Source: Selaginella moellendorffii
Taxonomy: Eukaryota; Streptophyta; Lycopodiopsida; Selaginellales; Selaginellaceae
Assembly (NCBI RefSeq): GCF_000143415.4
Contig: NW_003314304.1
Location: 637,102-701,101, forward strand
Reading direction: 5' to 3'
Length of the DNA stretch: 64,000 nt
Positions within the stretch are counted from its first letter, which is position 1; every line of letters begins with the position of its first letter. Under the pieces are notes generated by a model, which was given only the letters and a program-made list of their open reading frames with translations, was not told where the DNA came from and did no database searches. Shown here in pieces: positions 1-11,096 of this stretch. The position numbers and the translations under genes were made by a program.

Positions 1-71
1 TCATCACGACCCCGGAGCAGCCCAGCGAAGAAAGAAACCTCTCAAAAGGAAGCTACCTTTTGTGAAACTTC

Positions 72-79
72 TATATAAG
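72..79 (+). promoter_or_regulatory. TATA-box-like motif
   Basis: TATATAAG lies 33 bp before the ATG at 112 and is conserved in the duplicate at 11980-11987. The short distance would make a very short 5' leader, or the real start could be the next ATG at codon 15. Confidence 0.45.
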
Positions 80-111
80 AGTTCCAAGAATTAGGGTTTG
101 ATAGGATTCTT

Positions 112-837
112 ATGGGTCATAGCAAAGAATTAGTTGTAGAACTCCCAAGGGTAATGAAAGTGGAGAAGATTTTATTCTCTTCCAACACCAACAATCTAGA
201 GTGTGAAGTATTTGGGAAAGAGGATCAAGACGGAGAGTGGATGTTTTTGGGTAAAACAGGTCGAGAAGCAAGATTCAAGCTCACCAAGCTGAGATTCATC
301 CTTGTCAAACCTCTCTCTGGATTTGAGGTATCTACGATTGTGAGTTTTTATAGCAAGGACAATGCCCAGAAGCCTGTGGAGGAGTTAGAGTTGAAATACA
401 TTAATCCTCAAAAGGTGGACTATCAAAATCCTTTTAAAGTTGGCCAGCTTTCCAAGGACACTCTTGTCACGAAAGCAATTGTTCGATCCAATCTCCGGTA
501 TTACAAATTCCGGTTGTGGGGCAACATAGAGTATCCCTGCCAATGGTGGTTTCCAATGGGAGACTACGACCAGGACGAGCCCAACCCTTGTACGCGAGAT
601 TTGACCATCAGATACTTTGATGTGAAGAACGAGGGGAAGTTAATGCTAGCACCTCAATGCAAGTTGATTGTTTTTGAGAGGACTTCCACTTGTCACTCAG
701 AGCGTGAGGAATTTGATCTACATAATCTTCCACAAAAGAAGCAGTCAAATAGAAGGGGTTCTGATAAAAAACTATCTAAACTCTCTAATCTGAGCTTAAA
801 AGTTTTAAAGGCCTTAAATGTTGTTAAAAGGAATTAG
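112..837 (+). CDS. Unknown conserved protein, 241 aa (copy 1)
   Basis: Single-exon ORF of 241 codons. I do not recognise the family. It is rich in charged and aromatic residues, with a run of beta-strand-like segments (residues 15-120), a W-rich patch near residue 145 (YPCQWWFPMGDYDQDEPNP) and a basic, Lys/Ser-rich tail (residues 200-241). There is no signal peptide or clear membrane segment. The paralogue at 12062-12742 shares almost all of the sequence up to the tail, and differences between them are mostly substitutions that keep the frame, which suggests the ORF has been under selection. The start at 112 is the first ATG. In the paralogue the matching ATG is followed by a stop, so the ATG at codon 15 (MKVEKILF) could be the true start in both. 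It sits just upstream of the glycosyltransferase relic, and the same gene pairing is found in the duplicate. Confidence 0.6.
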   Translation: MGHSKELVVELPRVMKVEKILFSSNTNNLECEVFGKEDQDGEWMFLGKTGREARFKLTKLRFILVKPLSGFEVSTIVSFYSKDNAQKPVEELELKYINPQKVDYQNPFKVGQLSKDTLVTKAIVRSNLRYYKFRLWGNIEYPCQWWFPMGDYDQDEPNPCTRDLTIRYFDVKNEGKLMLAPQCKLIVFERTSTCHSEREEFDLHNLPQKKQSNRRGSDKKLSKLSNLSLKVLKALNVVKRN

Positions 838-1138
838 AATTTATAAACTCAAATCTTAGTAATAAATTCAACTTTAACTTGTTTGTCTAATTCAGAGTAG
901 GAAGTTTTCATGTGACAAATAACACAAGGACAAAACAAATATGTGTCTGCTAGGCTTCAAGCCAGAATGTAGAATTCTCACCACTAAATATTACCCTAAT
1001 ACTGGACTGTATGGTTCCCTATTGCGAATCAAACAAATAATGAAAGACAAGACATAGAGGAAACCACAATTTCCAATTCAGCCCATAAATGCTAGTAGCC
1101 CAAAACTCCCTCTTTCTAAACCGGTCTAATCATCATCC
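838..1138. other. Intergenic, duplicated promoter of the glycosyltransferase
   Basis: Non-coding spacer between the unknown gene and the glycosyltransferase relic. It aligns with 12743-13071 in the duplicate with several small indels. I see no further gene in it. Confidence 0.6.
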
Positions 1139-2045
1139 ATGGGCTCTCTCTCGAAACTTCACGTTGTTCTTATCCCACTTCCAGCACAGGGACATGTCGT
1201 TCCACTCGTCTATCTTGCCCGCAAGCTCGCGCTCCTTGGAGTCACTATGACCATCATCAACGTTGATAGCATCCACGAAACCTTGCAGCAATCCTGGACG
1301 AGCGAGGCCAATCCTGTGAATAATGGCCAGGACATTCGCCTCGAGTCCATCGAGGATCCACTCGCGGAGCTCTTGTCCCGGATCGATCGAGAAGCAGAGT
1401 CGTCTCGGAATTTTACCATCTCAGTGCTCCACATGCTGCAAAAAAAAGGCTGGATTGGCTGGAGCGAGCTTTTGGCCGGGAAGTGCTGCTTGGGATGCCA
1501 TCGAATTCCACGTTCCAAAGCTCCTGGAGATGGGAGACGTTCCTGTCAAAGGTAAAGCTTCGATGAATCTAGAAGTTTGTTCTAAGAAAACATGGAAGTT
1601 TTCAAGAATGTGATAGAGGGAGATGACAAGCTGATCTCTTACATCCCTGGAATGGAGCTAAGATCACAAGACATTCCACTCTTCATGCACGAAGAGAATT
1701 CCAGAAGGTCAGGGAAGAGCAGTCATTGCATCTCTCCAAGAGGATCACACGGGATTCTTGGTTTCTGATAAACTCTGTCCATGACATCGAGCTCCGAGTT
1801 TTTGAAGCGATGAGGGAAGGATTCGGGGCGAAGTTTGTGCCTGTTGGACCATTGTTTCCTCTCAAGGGAGAAGCGATCAATTCAACTGGATTGAAAGAGG
1901 TTAGCCTGAGAACTCCAGATGAATCTTGTCTTCCATGTGGTTCTCTATGTTTCGTTTGGAAGCATCTCCTTCATGACTGCCAAGCAATTTGAGGAGATCA
2001 CATTGGGATTGGAGGCAAGCAAGGTTCCTTTCCTGTGGGTGATAT
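1139..2045 (+). pseudogene. UDP-glycosyltransferase pseudogene (3'-truncated)
   Basis: Starts MGSLSKLHVVLIPLPAQGHV, the N-terminal acceptor-side start typical of plant family 1 UDP-glycosyltransferases, and follows the better copy at 13072-14557. It is broken in several ways. About 85 bp matching roughly 13285-13370 are missing. A frameshift occurs near 1440 in an A run. The frame breaks again near 1605-1613, where an expected lysine/asparagine stretch reads into TGA. A further frame change lies near 1700, and part of the nucleotide-binding region is lost near 1935. Homology stops at about 2045, before the PSPG box, so the UDP-sugar binding half is absent. It cannot encode an active enzyme. 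Confidence 0.9.
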
Positions 2046-3128
2046 GATCTTTGGTAATACTCTAATTATAATATTATAGTATATGGATTATCCATTTAAG
2101 ATTGAATTTGATCTATCCATTATTGTATATAAATATTAGTTATTAGGGGACAATTTATCTTTGGAAGTTTTTTAACAATGTTTTAGTTAGTGTTTAAAAT
2201 TATCTTTTTGTTTTTATTCTTTCATTCTTTTTTAGATCTAGATTTGTGTTTGTACTGTTCTTCCTTTTTAGCTTTTATTACATACTATGCCATGCTATTG
2301 TTGATTAAGGAGTGTGTTATTTAAAGCTATAAATGATATATCATTATTATCATCTAACAACATTGTTTATGTGATTGTATGATGCTTATCACATACTAAT
2401 TATATATAGCAATCTTTATTGTGATTTTCATATTAGAGACTTTATTTTTGTTTAACTGTAGTGCATATGGTTTTCACCTTGTACCCTATGATGATTTATT
2501 ATAGGATAACTACAAAGTAGAACTTTAACCCTCCACATCACCTACTATGTGCCACATGCCATGTGTCTAAGGATAGTATAGCTAAACCCAAGTTTCAAGA
2601 CTTTAGGCCACTGAATGAAGGGGCAAAGCCAAACTCTTAAGCATAAAACAAAGGAGTGAAAGAAGTAGAGCATAGAACTCCTCTTGAGCATACAATCTAA
2701 TGAATGAAGGGGTAGGAGCATAGTGTGACTTGGAACAATCCTAAAACTTTTAATATCCCTATAACATACCTAAATTTGGGGTTAAATTTCAAATTAATTA
2801 CACTATGAAACAAAGGTTTAATACACTCTCAATCCTATAAACACGAGCACCCCATATTTAGCATCTACATGCTAAATGGTGCTAAACAGTGTGTAACACA
2901 ATTTTGGCATACTAGTGACCTAACATAAGAAGGAGAATATGTTATTGACTAGAGCAATATGGAGCTTGAGTTTAGACTTAAGCTGGCCAGGCATAGAACA
3001 AGGAGCAACACAATCTAATGGAAGCCAAATTAATACCTTAATGGTTAATTATGCATTCCAACCATTATTTATACTATACATTTGGAACCCTCTATACCCC
3101 TAAAGAACACACACTTTAGGCATTTACT
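2046..3128. other. AT-rich gene-free DNA
   Basis: Sequence becomes strongly AT-rich exactly where the glycosyltransferase relic ends. No ORF of note, no RNA gene and no recognisable domain was seen. It is probably decayed repeat DNA inserted at the break. Confidence 0.5.
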
Positions 3129-3252
3129 ATGAATACCATATACTACTAAAATGAAATTAACACATAAGGCGTGATAGTGAAGGTGGGTAAACTATATATT
3201 ACTAAAATGGAATTAACACATAAGGCATGATAGCGAAGGTGGGTAAACTATC
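3129..3252. repeat. Tandem duplication, unit about 60 bp, two copies
   Basis: Two near-identical blocks, each containing ATTAACACATAAGGC and AAGGTGGGTAAACTAT, lie side by side and end at the edge of the TRIM element at 3254. Confidence 0.75.
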
Positions 3253-3253
3253 A

Positions 3254-3833
3254 TGTAATGATAGTTTGGACTTCTCAAGAGGTCACCCAGCCTAGTATTA
3301 TTCAAACCCAAGGATGCTTAACCCCAAATATCTCAAGACTCTTAATCAATTGGAAAAAAAGGTGCACTTTTATTTATGGGCCTTTTCCCTCTATATTTAA
3401 ACTTTATAGATTGTCTCTCAAGTCGTTCTTTTTAGTTGCTTACAATTCATCATGCTTCCCTACAAATTCACGCTATCATGAATGGAAGCTAAGAGCTATA
3501 GCTCTCCCAAGAGCCCCACTCTCTTGACACCTTACCCCTCGGGTCAAGCCTAACAAGAACAAATTAGACTAGCCAAATGTCAATTAACATATGGTGTAAT
3601 TCCCCTAGCCAACCAATAAAGTCGAACCCAAGACCCCTCTGATACCAAATGTAAATTCTTGAGTTTGGACTTCTTAAGAAATCACCTAACCTAGTATTAT
3701 TCAAACTCAAGGATGTTTATCCAAAGACCCTTAACTAATTAAAAAAAGGAGTGCATTCTTATTTATAGGCCCTTTCTCTCTATATTTGAACCCTATGGAT
3801 CGTCTTTCAAATTGTTCTCTTTAGTCACTTACA
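3254..3833 (-). mobile_element. Worn Cassandra-type TRIM element with 5S-like LTRs
   Basis: On the minus strand this is a complete but diverged relative of the element at 46257-46853. The 5' LTR is 3650-3833 and the 3' LTR is 3254-3444, about 190 bp each; the internal part is 3445-3649. Just inside the 5' LTR the complement reads TTTGGTATCAGAGGGG, the primer-binding site for initiator methionine tRNA. Each LTR holds a block resembling the 3' half of plant 5S rRNA (TAAGC...CTTGGGTTTGAATA...GGTGA). The LTRs differ at many positions and the 5' one has a deletion of about 8 bp. I could not find an exact target-site duplication. It has no coding capacity. Confidence 0.85.
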
Positions 3834-4780
3834 TCAATATCATGGGTTCCTAACATTAGTAAGTGCAAGTCAATGAATGAGTTTCTTTAACAAAGTCAAG
3901 TATGTTTGACTAATAACATTTAAGAATTTTGTCCTTATGTTCATCTAGTTAAGTGCACACGTGATGACCAATTTTTCAACTAACTTGGGTGGAAATCATA
4001 AAGGGAACTAGCAATACCAACCTCTTGTTGTTGTGGTAATAAGGAGAGAGTGTGCATAACAATTAACTGATAAATATCTTTCAATACCCAAAGTTATATT
4101 CGCAATACTCTCCTCCCCTTGGGGAAAATTAATATCCTCGTCAATACATACCTGAGTCTAACAAACTGTCAAGAAAAAAATTCAAAAAGTTAACAGAAAG
4201 CACACTATATAAAAAACACACCAATTTAAATGAGTGATGGAACTACTTTTCCTTACATCTAAAGTCATTAAGACTCAAACACCCTCTGGCCATTACCAAC
4301 AAAGAAATGATTAATAAAGTTAGCCACCCTTGCTACTCTAAGTATCACTCGGTATACAAAAGAATGATGCCCACAGGGATATAATGAGAGAGCCAAAGGC
4401 CCAACTCCCCTTAGCAAGAAATTAACCACATTGGAAAGATATAGACAATTATTATAAATTGGTAAATAAAGTTGTTTATATGACTATGTCTCTTTCAAAA
4501 AATGAATTAATGAGAGAAAAGTAAGAACTTGTGATCAGTCTATAATAATTATCCCCATGGTTATAGATTATAACCATACATCAAAGTGTTAAAGTCAGCC
4601 TGCCAAAACTGTCCCAAAAACTAATGAACAAAAAAAATGTTTAATTGAAATATATTACTTTATTGATTGCAAGATTTATTATAAAGATTTACAAAAGTTA
4701 TTTTTTATTACAAGTCTCATACTTTGTGACAAGGTCACAAGCATGTGTAAGATTACTAAGAGGCTCCCAAGTTAATTCAC
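3834..4780. other. AT-rich gene-free DNA
   Basis: No ORF, RNA gene or clear repeat was recognised here. It may include the 3' end and LTR of the dead gypsy element that follows. Confidence 0.45.
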
Positions 4781-7700
4781 AAGTAGAATAACCATGCCAC
4801 TTAATTAATTATTCTTTGGTATGACCACCACATTTTTGACAATATGATAAAATGTTTTCAACTTTGTATTCAGATTTACTGTTCAAAACTTCTAGTGGCA
4901 GACAAATCTCCCCTTCATATGCAACATCCATAGTGTATAGAGCTAATAAATTGGCATGAAATACATTATGAACATTGGATATGGAAGATCTAACCAATAA
5001 GATATATCATCAATCCATTTCAAAACTTGATAGGGTCTAATATATCTTGGTAATAGCTTCTGAGATAAAAATCTCTTAATATTCAAGTTTTGGGAAGATA
5101 GCTACACTTGATCTCTCATTTGATAAGATACATTGTGATGATACTGATCTTTATCATGTTGATACTTATCCTAAGCTTTGACCATCGCATTAGTAGCTCT
5201 AAATCAACTGTGGCATAGCTTCTTCACATAAGTCTCAACAGCCAAGACTAACACTTTAGACATTGGTTTTGGCACAAAAATCTATTAAGGAACCCCGTGA
5301 GCATTCCCTTGTAACATCTCCTATGGAGAACAATTAATAACACTATGAAATATGTTGTTATAACAGATTTTGTTGTGTCCAAATGCTCAACCTAGTCACG
5401 TTAGTTCGCTACAACATAATACCACTAATAATCCTTAATTTCAGCATTCAAACGTTCTCTCTGCCCATTAGTTTGAGGATGATAAATTGTACTAAACTTC
5501 AACTTAGTATTGAATAACTAGAATAGTATGGCCTAAAACTTCCCCGTAAATCTCAAATCTTTATCTGAGATCATTTCTTCATGAAGACTACAAACCTGTA
5601 CTACTTTATGGAAAAAGAGTTTTGCTACTTGCTTGGCATTCATTATTTCCATAGTTGAAATGAAGTGTGAAATCTCCGACAACCAATTCACAACCACCAT
5701 CAAAGTATCATAACCCTTAGACTTTAGCAAGCAAATGACAAAATTAAGTGTCACACTTTGAAATAGCCATGCCGGTGCTGGAATGCACTACAACTTCTTA
5801 ACCTGCTTCTCAGTTCTTTGCTTACACTACTAACATATAGGGCAAGAACGGATGTAATTTGCTACATCATTTTCCATACTAGACTAGAAAAATCCCTTTT
5901 TCAATAAAGCAAGAGTTTTTCATTTACCACCATGTCCCACTACCAGAACATTATGATGTTCCTATAAAAACAATTGTTGCAAATCCTTAGAGGGAAGATA
6001 TAATTTTTTTTACTTATAGAAAATAAGTTTGTTCTGAACTGAGAAGTGAAGTTTTACATTGGCACAACTAACAACTTTGCTACTTCACTACTAGGGTTTT
6101 GCTTCGACAACTCTACATGGTGCAAGATTACTTTTGTTAATGGATCACTTCCATATGAAGCCCAAACATCCTCCGACCAGTCTAAATTGATTGTTGACAT
6201 GTTGATGCGTAACAAAAAGGACCAACGCTTTATAAGATGACTTAGTGACATATGACCTTTATCAAAAAGCTTTGTGAGTTACTTCTTGAGTTCAGCCACC
6301 TCCTTGATGTTTAAACAATATAAAGCTTTTCTAGGTGGTTTAAAACCTAGAACAATCTCAATCCGATAATCAATCTCATGGATAAGAGGTAGTATTGGTA
6401 GTAAATCCTTTGGAAAGATATTTAAATTCCATGCTAATAACTCTAATATTTCTTTTAGTACAGGATAAACTTTATCACCAGTTCGAACTGGGTCACTATC
6501 ACCTTCAGCTTCCATCACTTGAACTTAAAAGGTCTAACATCCCTTCTTAGCTGCTTTTTGAGTGGCTCTTGCAGTAAAAAAATTAGCATTTTAATCCTTT
6601 GAGGAGTGTTTTTGCAATTAAAAAGACACATCATAAGTCCTTCTATATGACTTTATCTAGCACTATAAATCCTTTTGATATATTTGTTGAAGAAATTTAT
6701 ACCAAACACCATATGAAAATTTGGTATCTTCAACACTACCAAGTTCAATCTCTTTTTTCACTTGAATATTTTTATTGGAACATCACTCACAAATTTTCTA
6801 GCTACTTGCCCACCTTCCACAAAATAGAAACATATGGGTAACATGGCCTTAGCTTTCAATCTTAATAACTTTACTAAGTCTTCAGATATTATGTTGTACA
6901 TAGCTCTTATGTCAATCATCAATCAGATTTAGTATCCATAGATAAAGCCTACAAGATACATTAGTGCTTGCATTCACTATGAAAAAGGCTTGAGGGAAGT
7001 AATAAAAGTAACTCACCTCTTATTCCTCATAATTTACATTAACAACCTCATCAACCCTTTCAACTTTGCCACCACCATCTTCCCCCATGACATTAACATG
7101 AGATATTATCTTATGCTTGTTGGGACATTCCAAGGACCTATATCTTACCTCTCCATAATGGAGGCAATAACCCATACTACCCATTCCACTAGAAATAGGT
7201 TTTGCAAATCATTATTGCTTGTACCCACCATAAGGAAGAACAAAGGGCCTAAGACCAAAAAAAGCCATTAATGGTCACGAACCACCATTTTTGTTAACCA
7301 TTATTTGTGCCCAAAGTGGAACTTCCCTTCCATTATTTTTGATCATTTTGTTTATTCCCAAATTTTTTATTTTTGTCCGAGGTAACAATATATAGTTGCT
7401 AATATTGTTGCATGAATGAGTGACTAAAGGCAACCTGTTGTGTTGCTTTTTTACACTCTATATATATCTTTGGCTTAAACTTTAAAATCTCATTATGAGA
7501 AAGTGAATTTGAACCTTCCAGGAAATAACTTCAAACATCTTTGTCACTCATATTTGCAATCATAATGTGCTTTTTTGAATTGACAATCACAAATCACTAC
7601 ACTTCACAGTAAATTGATACAAGGAGGTAAAATATATGTTTTATATGTTTTTTGGTTTTCTCCACAGCTGTCCAGTGGGCAATATATATCATATCATACA

Positions 7701-7800
7701 ATGTGTCAGCTTCTTGCCAGGGTTTATTATTAAGATCACTAGCATGATTTAATCCTAGAGAAGGTGAATTATAATAATTCAAGTATTCAAAAACCCACTA
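4780..7800 (-). mobile_element. Decayed Ty3/gypsy retrotransposon
   Basis: Minus-strand fragments appear in the order expected for Ty3/gypsy. A gag zinc-knuckle remnant lies near 7100-7200 (CLHYGEVRYRSLEC, with the second Cys and the His lost). The entry to the reverse transcriptase lies at 6279-6518 (FPKDLLPILPLIHEIDYRIE). The integrase core lies at 5533-5754 (SKGYDTLMVVVNWLSEISHF, then DKDLRFTGKF). The C-terminal tail with a chromodomain-like start is at 4809-4997 (VFHANLLALY; EYKVENIL). Stops and frameshifts separate all pieces, and I did not see intact catalytic motifs or define the LTRs, so the limits are approximate. The element is dead. Confidence 0.75.
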
Positions 7801-7933
7801 AGTCTCCAACCATTTGGACTCAGAACCTCGCCAGCGACTAAAATTGAAATTGTGTATGCTCTAGAGACATGTGTTACACGTAAACCCTAACATGCAACTC
7901 TAAATCCTAAACAAAAAACATAATACAAGAAGG

Positions 7934-8128
7934 TTGGAGCGGGTAAACTGTAAAACCCTTCATGATGTATGTTACCCTGGGAGAATTAATGACTACAAAA
8001 TTATGATTGAAATAGAAAATGGTTGTCAAATATCAAGCATATCACTTGATCTGGTAAAAAAACTTACACTCCCTATATATCATAGTTCACAGTTACATGT
8101 ATTTTTTAATAAGACCATGTGCAAATGA
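7934..8128 (+). other. Possible retropepsin remnant of another retroelement
   Basis: A 64-codon stretch on the plus strand resembles the start of a retroviral-type aspartic protease followed by LVKKLTLP, as in plant gypsy polyproteins. The DSG/DTG catalytic triplet is not preserved (it reads ENG). The resemblance is short and could be chance. The orientation is opposite to the gypsy element next to it. Confidence 0.25.
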
Positions 8129-8534
8129 TCAATTGAAAGAAGGATATGGAATTGAAGATTTATCTTATAAATTTGGAAATTTTCTAGAGAGGAGAACATT
8201 CAGTGTTATATGAAAAGCTCTTCTGAGACTACATTTCTTAAAGATGATAAACATGTGGTAATTGTTGACTTTAAAAATCACATTGTTACTTTTAAATGCA
8301 ATGAATCAAGGTTGGTGGCACAGATTTCAATCTTCACATGGTATATATGAGGTGAGTAAAAATAAATTCAAAGATATGAATAACTTATGTTGGTGTTCTA
8401 ACACTCCAAGAGATATTAGTTTGGCTGCAGAAAAAGTTTGTGCCTTTAGAAAACTTTCCAGATTTCCTTAGTGTGAGAAGACTTAGATGAACTTTGGGAT
8501 CTCCCATGCTTCATTTTAAGAAAATAATAAAAAC

Positions 8535-8775
8535 GGAATAATATTTGTGCTTAGGATCAATCACAATGGCATTGCAAGCAGCACCAACACTCCTTTCAAC
8601 TTATACAGAGTGGATCTTACAGGCAATCACGAACATCCCCGATTGGAAACATCTCAAATTAATAGCATTACATTTATGATCTCTTCAGCATCATCCAAGA
8701 GCCCACAAGAACACTGATCAAGCAGCAATAGTGATCTCACTTGGGACTTAGATTGTAGTCAGAAACCATTGGAGC
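8535..8775 (-). pseudogene. PPR pseudogene, C-terminal E-domain fragment
   Basis: The minus strand, read over several frames, gives pieces typical of a PPR protein C-terminus: a DHYCCLI motif, then CKIHSV and a DPKHK tail that follows the last repeats in E-class proteins. Stops and shifts occur between the pieces. It is the 3'-most part of the scattered PPR relic that continues to 11780. Confidence 0.6.
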
Positions 8776-8948
8776 TAGTGTGTCTCTAGTAGGGATTACC
8801 AGCACAAGGTGGCAGCAAACGATCAAAAGGCCCATGAAACTCTTGAGGTCACGATGTTTGGCTGTAAACAACATCTAAACAATTGCCAAGCGCTCGTCCA
8901 AGTGTCATTTTGCCCATACACTCTGATAATGTAATTCCTTTAGAAATT

Positions 8949-9302
8949 CTACGGTGTCAAACAAGCACTTTTGGCATATGCAGTGATCATAACATTCCAT
9001 GCTAAGAAAACTGTCCATGAGACAAGGTTTCTTTGAGGCATTGAATCAAAGAGATTGTGAATCCATTGACAATAACATACAAGGTAGCTCATGCAAACTA
9101 CGTTCCACTCTAGAATTTGATAAAAAAACAAGCCTTGCACGTACATTTGCCAATCACATTCCATGTCACTACATTCTTCCCGGGCACGGAATAAAAAGCG
9201 TGCAAAGCTGATGATTATGAATGTAATCTTGCAGCAGGATTTTCCATGGAAAGGAGTCTGGGGCGCGAATGGAGTCAAACATGCAGACCAGAGCTCCTGC
9301 AT
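8949..9302 (-). pseudogene. PPR pseudogene fragment
   Basis: On the minus strand LFDSMPQRNLVSWTV and WNVMITAYAKS are clear PPR repeat signatures, joined by unrelated sequence. The reading is interrupted and there is no intact repeat series. It belongs to the PPR relic between 8.5 and 11.8 kb. Confidence 0.7.
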
Positions 9303-9399
9303 TTGCCATGCCTTCGAATCCTGTGGTGTGGCAACACCAAAGATCTAAGCAATGCTTGCAAGATCCACGATTTTGAAGGAACATGTTAAACAACGTCTA

Positions 9400-10040
9400 C
9401 ATCGTCCAAATGCGATATCCCGGCGCTTAAAAGCTTCCTATCTTGCAAGGGTTTAGGGTTTATCAAAGATGACAAGGGTTTAGGGTTTATCATTCCCTAG
9501 GTCGATTTTCCAATATCAAACCCCGCCAAGGATCCAACGCCAGTGCCAGTGGAGGATGATCCCAAGAGCTTGTATGGTGCTACAGTGAGAGTGGCAGTCT
9601 AGTGTGGTGGGATTTTGAGATCCCTAACTGGGATTTCTATGACGAATGTAGAGTGTCCTTAAGGCGGCCAGTTTTGCAAAGAGCTCTGATGAGTATGGTG
9701 TAGACCGTGACTCCTGGCTTGAATCCTTGGACCTTTGCTTTGTCCAGCATCATGGGCAATAATCATCGCTGCAAATGTATATGGCAATACATGGCAGCTC
9801 TAGAGCACTTCCACTGGGATTTCTCTCCACCATTTGCCCTCGTGTAAGTTCTCGCTCTTTCCTCTTTGCTGGATTTGAATCCATTGTTGTGATTTTTGTG
9901 GTTCTTCCAGCTCACAAGAATTTGTCATCTGATCGAATTCTCATGCTGGATTTGGTACTGTGGACTGTCGATGAGCACATCTCTTCGTCACCTCTACGGA
10001 CAGTGATCTCTCTAGTGCGTTGCACTCGCTGCAGATGAAG
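9400..10040. other. Unassigned segment
   Basis: Contains two close copies of AAGGGTTTAGGGTTTATC (9457-9500) and moderately GC-rich DNA with splice-like signals on the plus strand (GTAAGT near 9844, a TTCTTCCAG near 9903). No family is recognisable. It may hold a captured exon fragment. Confidence 0.3.
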
Positions 10041-10042
10041 AA

Positions 10043-10321
10043 CTACAACGTTCTTCTGGCATGCAACTCTCGGCCTCCCCGGCTCTCCTTGCCGCAGCTT
10101 CGGTAGTATGGCAGTGGGGTAAGCTCGCTAGAGCAGAAGGCCTGGTAGCACAGACAATCGTGAGCAGAGGCGGTGACTAGAGCATTCCAGGAGAGAACGC
10201 TGCGCTGGGGCATCCTCTGAAAAAGATCTTTCGCCTCACGGATATGCCCGTTCTGGGCATATGCCACCACCACCGCGTTCCAGGACACGTGGCTCTTTCG
10301 ACGGATGCGATCGAATGTCAC
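10043..10321 (-). pseudogene. PPR pseudogene fragment, close copy of the gene at 14622
   Basis: On the minus strand the translation FDRIRRKSHVSWNAVVV followed by YAQNGHIREAKDLFQRMPQ is nearly identical to residues of the intact PPR protein encoded near 16280-16440, but in opposite orientation. Homology is lost after SWNALVTASAH. This shows that part of the 14.6-kb PPR gene, or a sister copy, was duplicated and inverted here. Confidence 0.85.
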
Positions 10322-10505
10322 CCGGGAGTTTTTATAAATTCGTCACCGCCACCATCTTCTCCTCCACTATCATTTACGCTGCCAACAACGCTACTTTTAC
10401 CTTTGTCTCCATCGCCGCCAATACCGCCACCACCATACACTCCAGCTCCGCCACCACCTAGTCCAGCCTCGCTTCCGCTACCACACACTCCACCCCGCCA
10501 CCACC
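10322..10505. repeat. Low-complexity glycine/proline-codon repeat
   Basis: Imperfect CCACCACC/GGTGGTGG-type repeat that reads as Gly-rich on the minus strand. A Gly-rich insert also occurs at the matching place in the intact PPR gene (near 16140-16175), so it may be an expanded version of that linker. Confidence 0.5.
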
Positions 10506-11096
10506 TTGTCCAGACGTCCAGCACAAGATTCTCCGCCTGTGACACTAGAGAAGCAGGAATCTTTACAGGACTTCCACAAGGATATTTGCGCACTGCTCCA
10601 ACAAGCGGCTTTGACGCTCAGCCAAAAGCCTCCGGAATCGATGCTTTTGAGTGTGACCCTGGGAGAAAGGATGATTGCTCCACAGCAACAGAGAACAGGA
10701 GAGTTTCCAAGGGGAAAGCTACTGAGAGCTCGACGTCTCAGTGTAAATGCTGTGAAAGTGAAGGATGGAAACCTAGTCGGGAGCCCAGCTCGCCAGGTGC
10801 TGTCACCAGTGCCCGAGACGAAGGAAAGTGGACGTGGAGAAGGTTTTGTTCGGATCCGGGATGGAGGAAGCGGCAAAAGGCAAAATACTGCCAAGCAAAT
10901 CGAGGAGATTGCGCTGGGATTGGAGGCAAGCAAGGTTCCTTTCCTCTGGGTGATACGATCAAACTCTGTTCTTCGCATGGACGAGGAAGGTTTCGTGAGC
11001 AGGACTGGCGGGAGAGGATTGTTTGTGAGCTGGGCGCTGCAGCTAGAGACCTTGCAGCACGAATCAACCGGGGCTTTTGTCACTCACTGTTCATGA
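10506..11096 (+). pseudogene. Chimeric ORF: unknown segment fused to a glycosyltransferase fragment
   Basis: An open frame of 196 codons without a stop. Codons 1-126 are of unknown origin (LQDFHKDICALLQQAALTL; SVNAVKVKDGNLVGSPARQV), with codon use that looks like real coding sequence. From about 10885 the frame continues in register into a glycosyltransferase fragment (IALGLEASKVPFLWVIRSNS to GAFVTHCS), which is the nucleotide-binding half as far as the start of the PSPG HCGW, where it hits a stop. The match is to the gene at 13072-14557. The fragment is on the opposite strand to the PPR relics on each side. Whether the chimera is expressed cannot be told. The frame at 10506 does not begin with a clear ATG context, so I class it as a pseudogene-like fusion. 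Confidence 0.6.

Larger units (their letters stand above)
1..2045 (+). repeat. Segmental duplication, copy 1 (matches 11855-14098)
   Basis: The first 12 bases recur at 11855, and near-identical sequence then runs through the unknown-protein gene, its 3' flank and the glycosyltransferase up to about 2045. There it breaks off inside the glycosyltransferase and AT-rich DNA begins. The left end may extend beyond the window. This copy is the more damaged for the glycosyltransferase but the better preserved for the small gene at 112-837. Confidence 0.9.
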
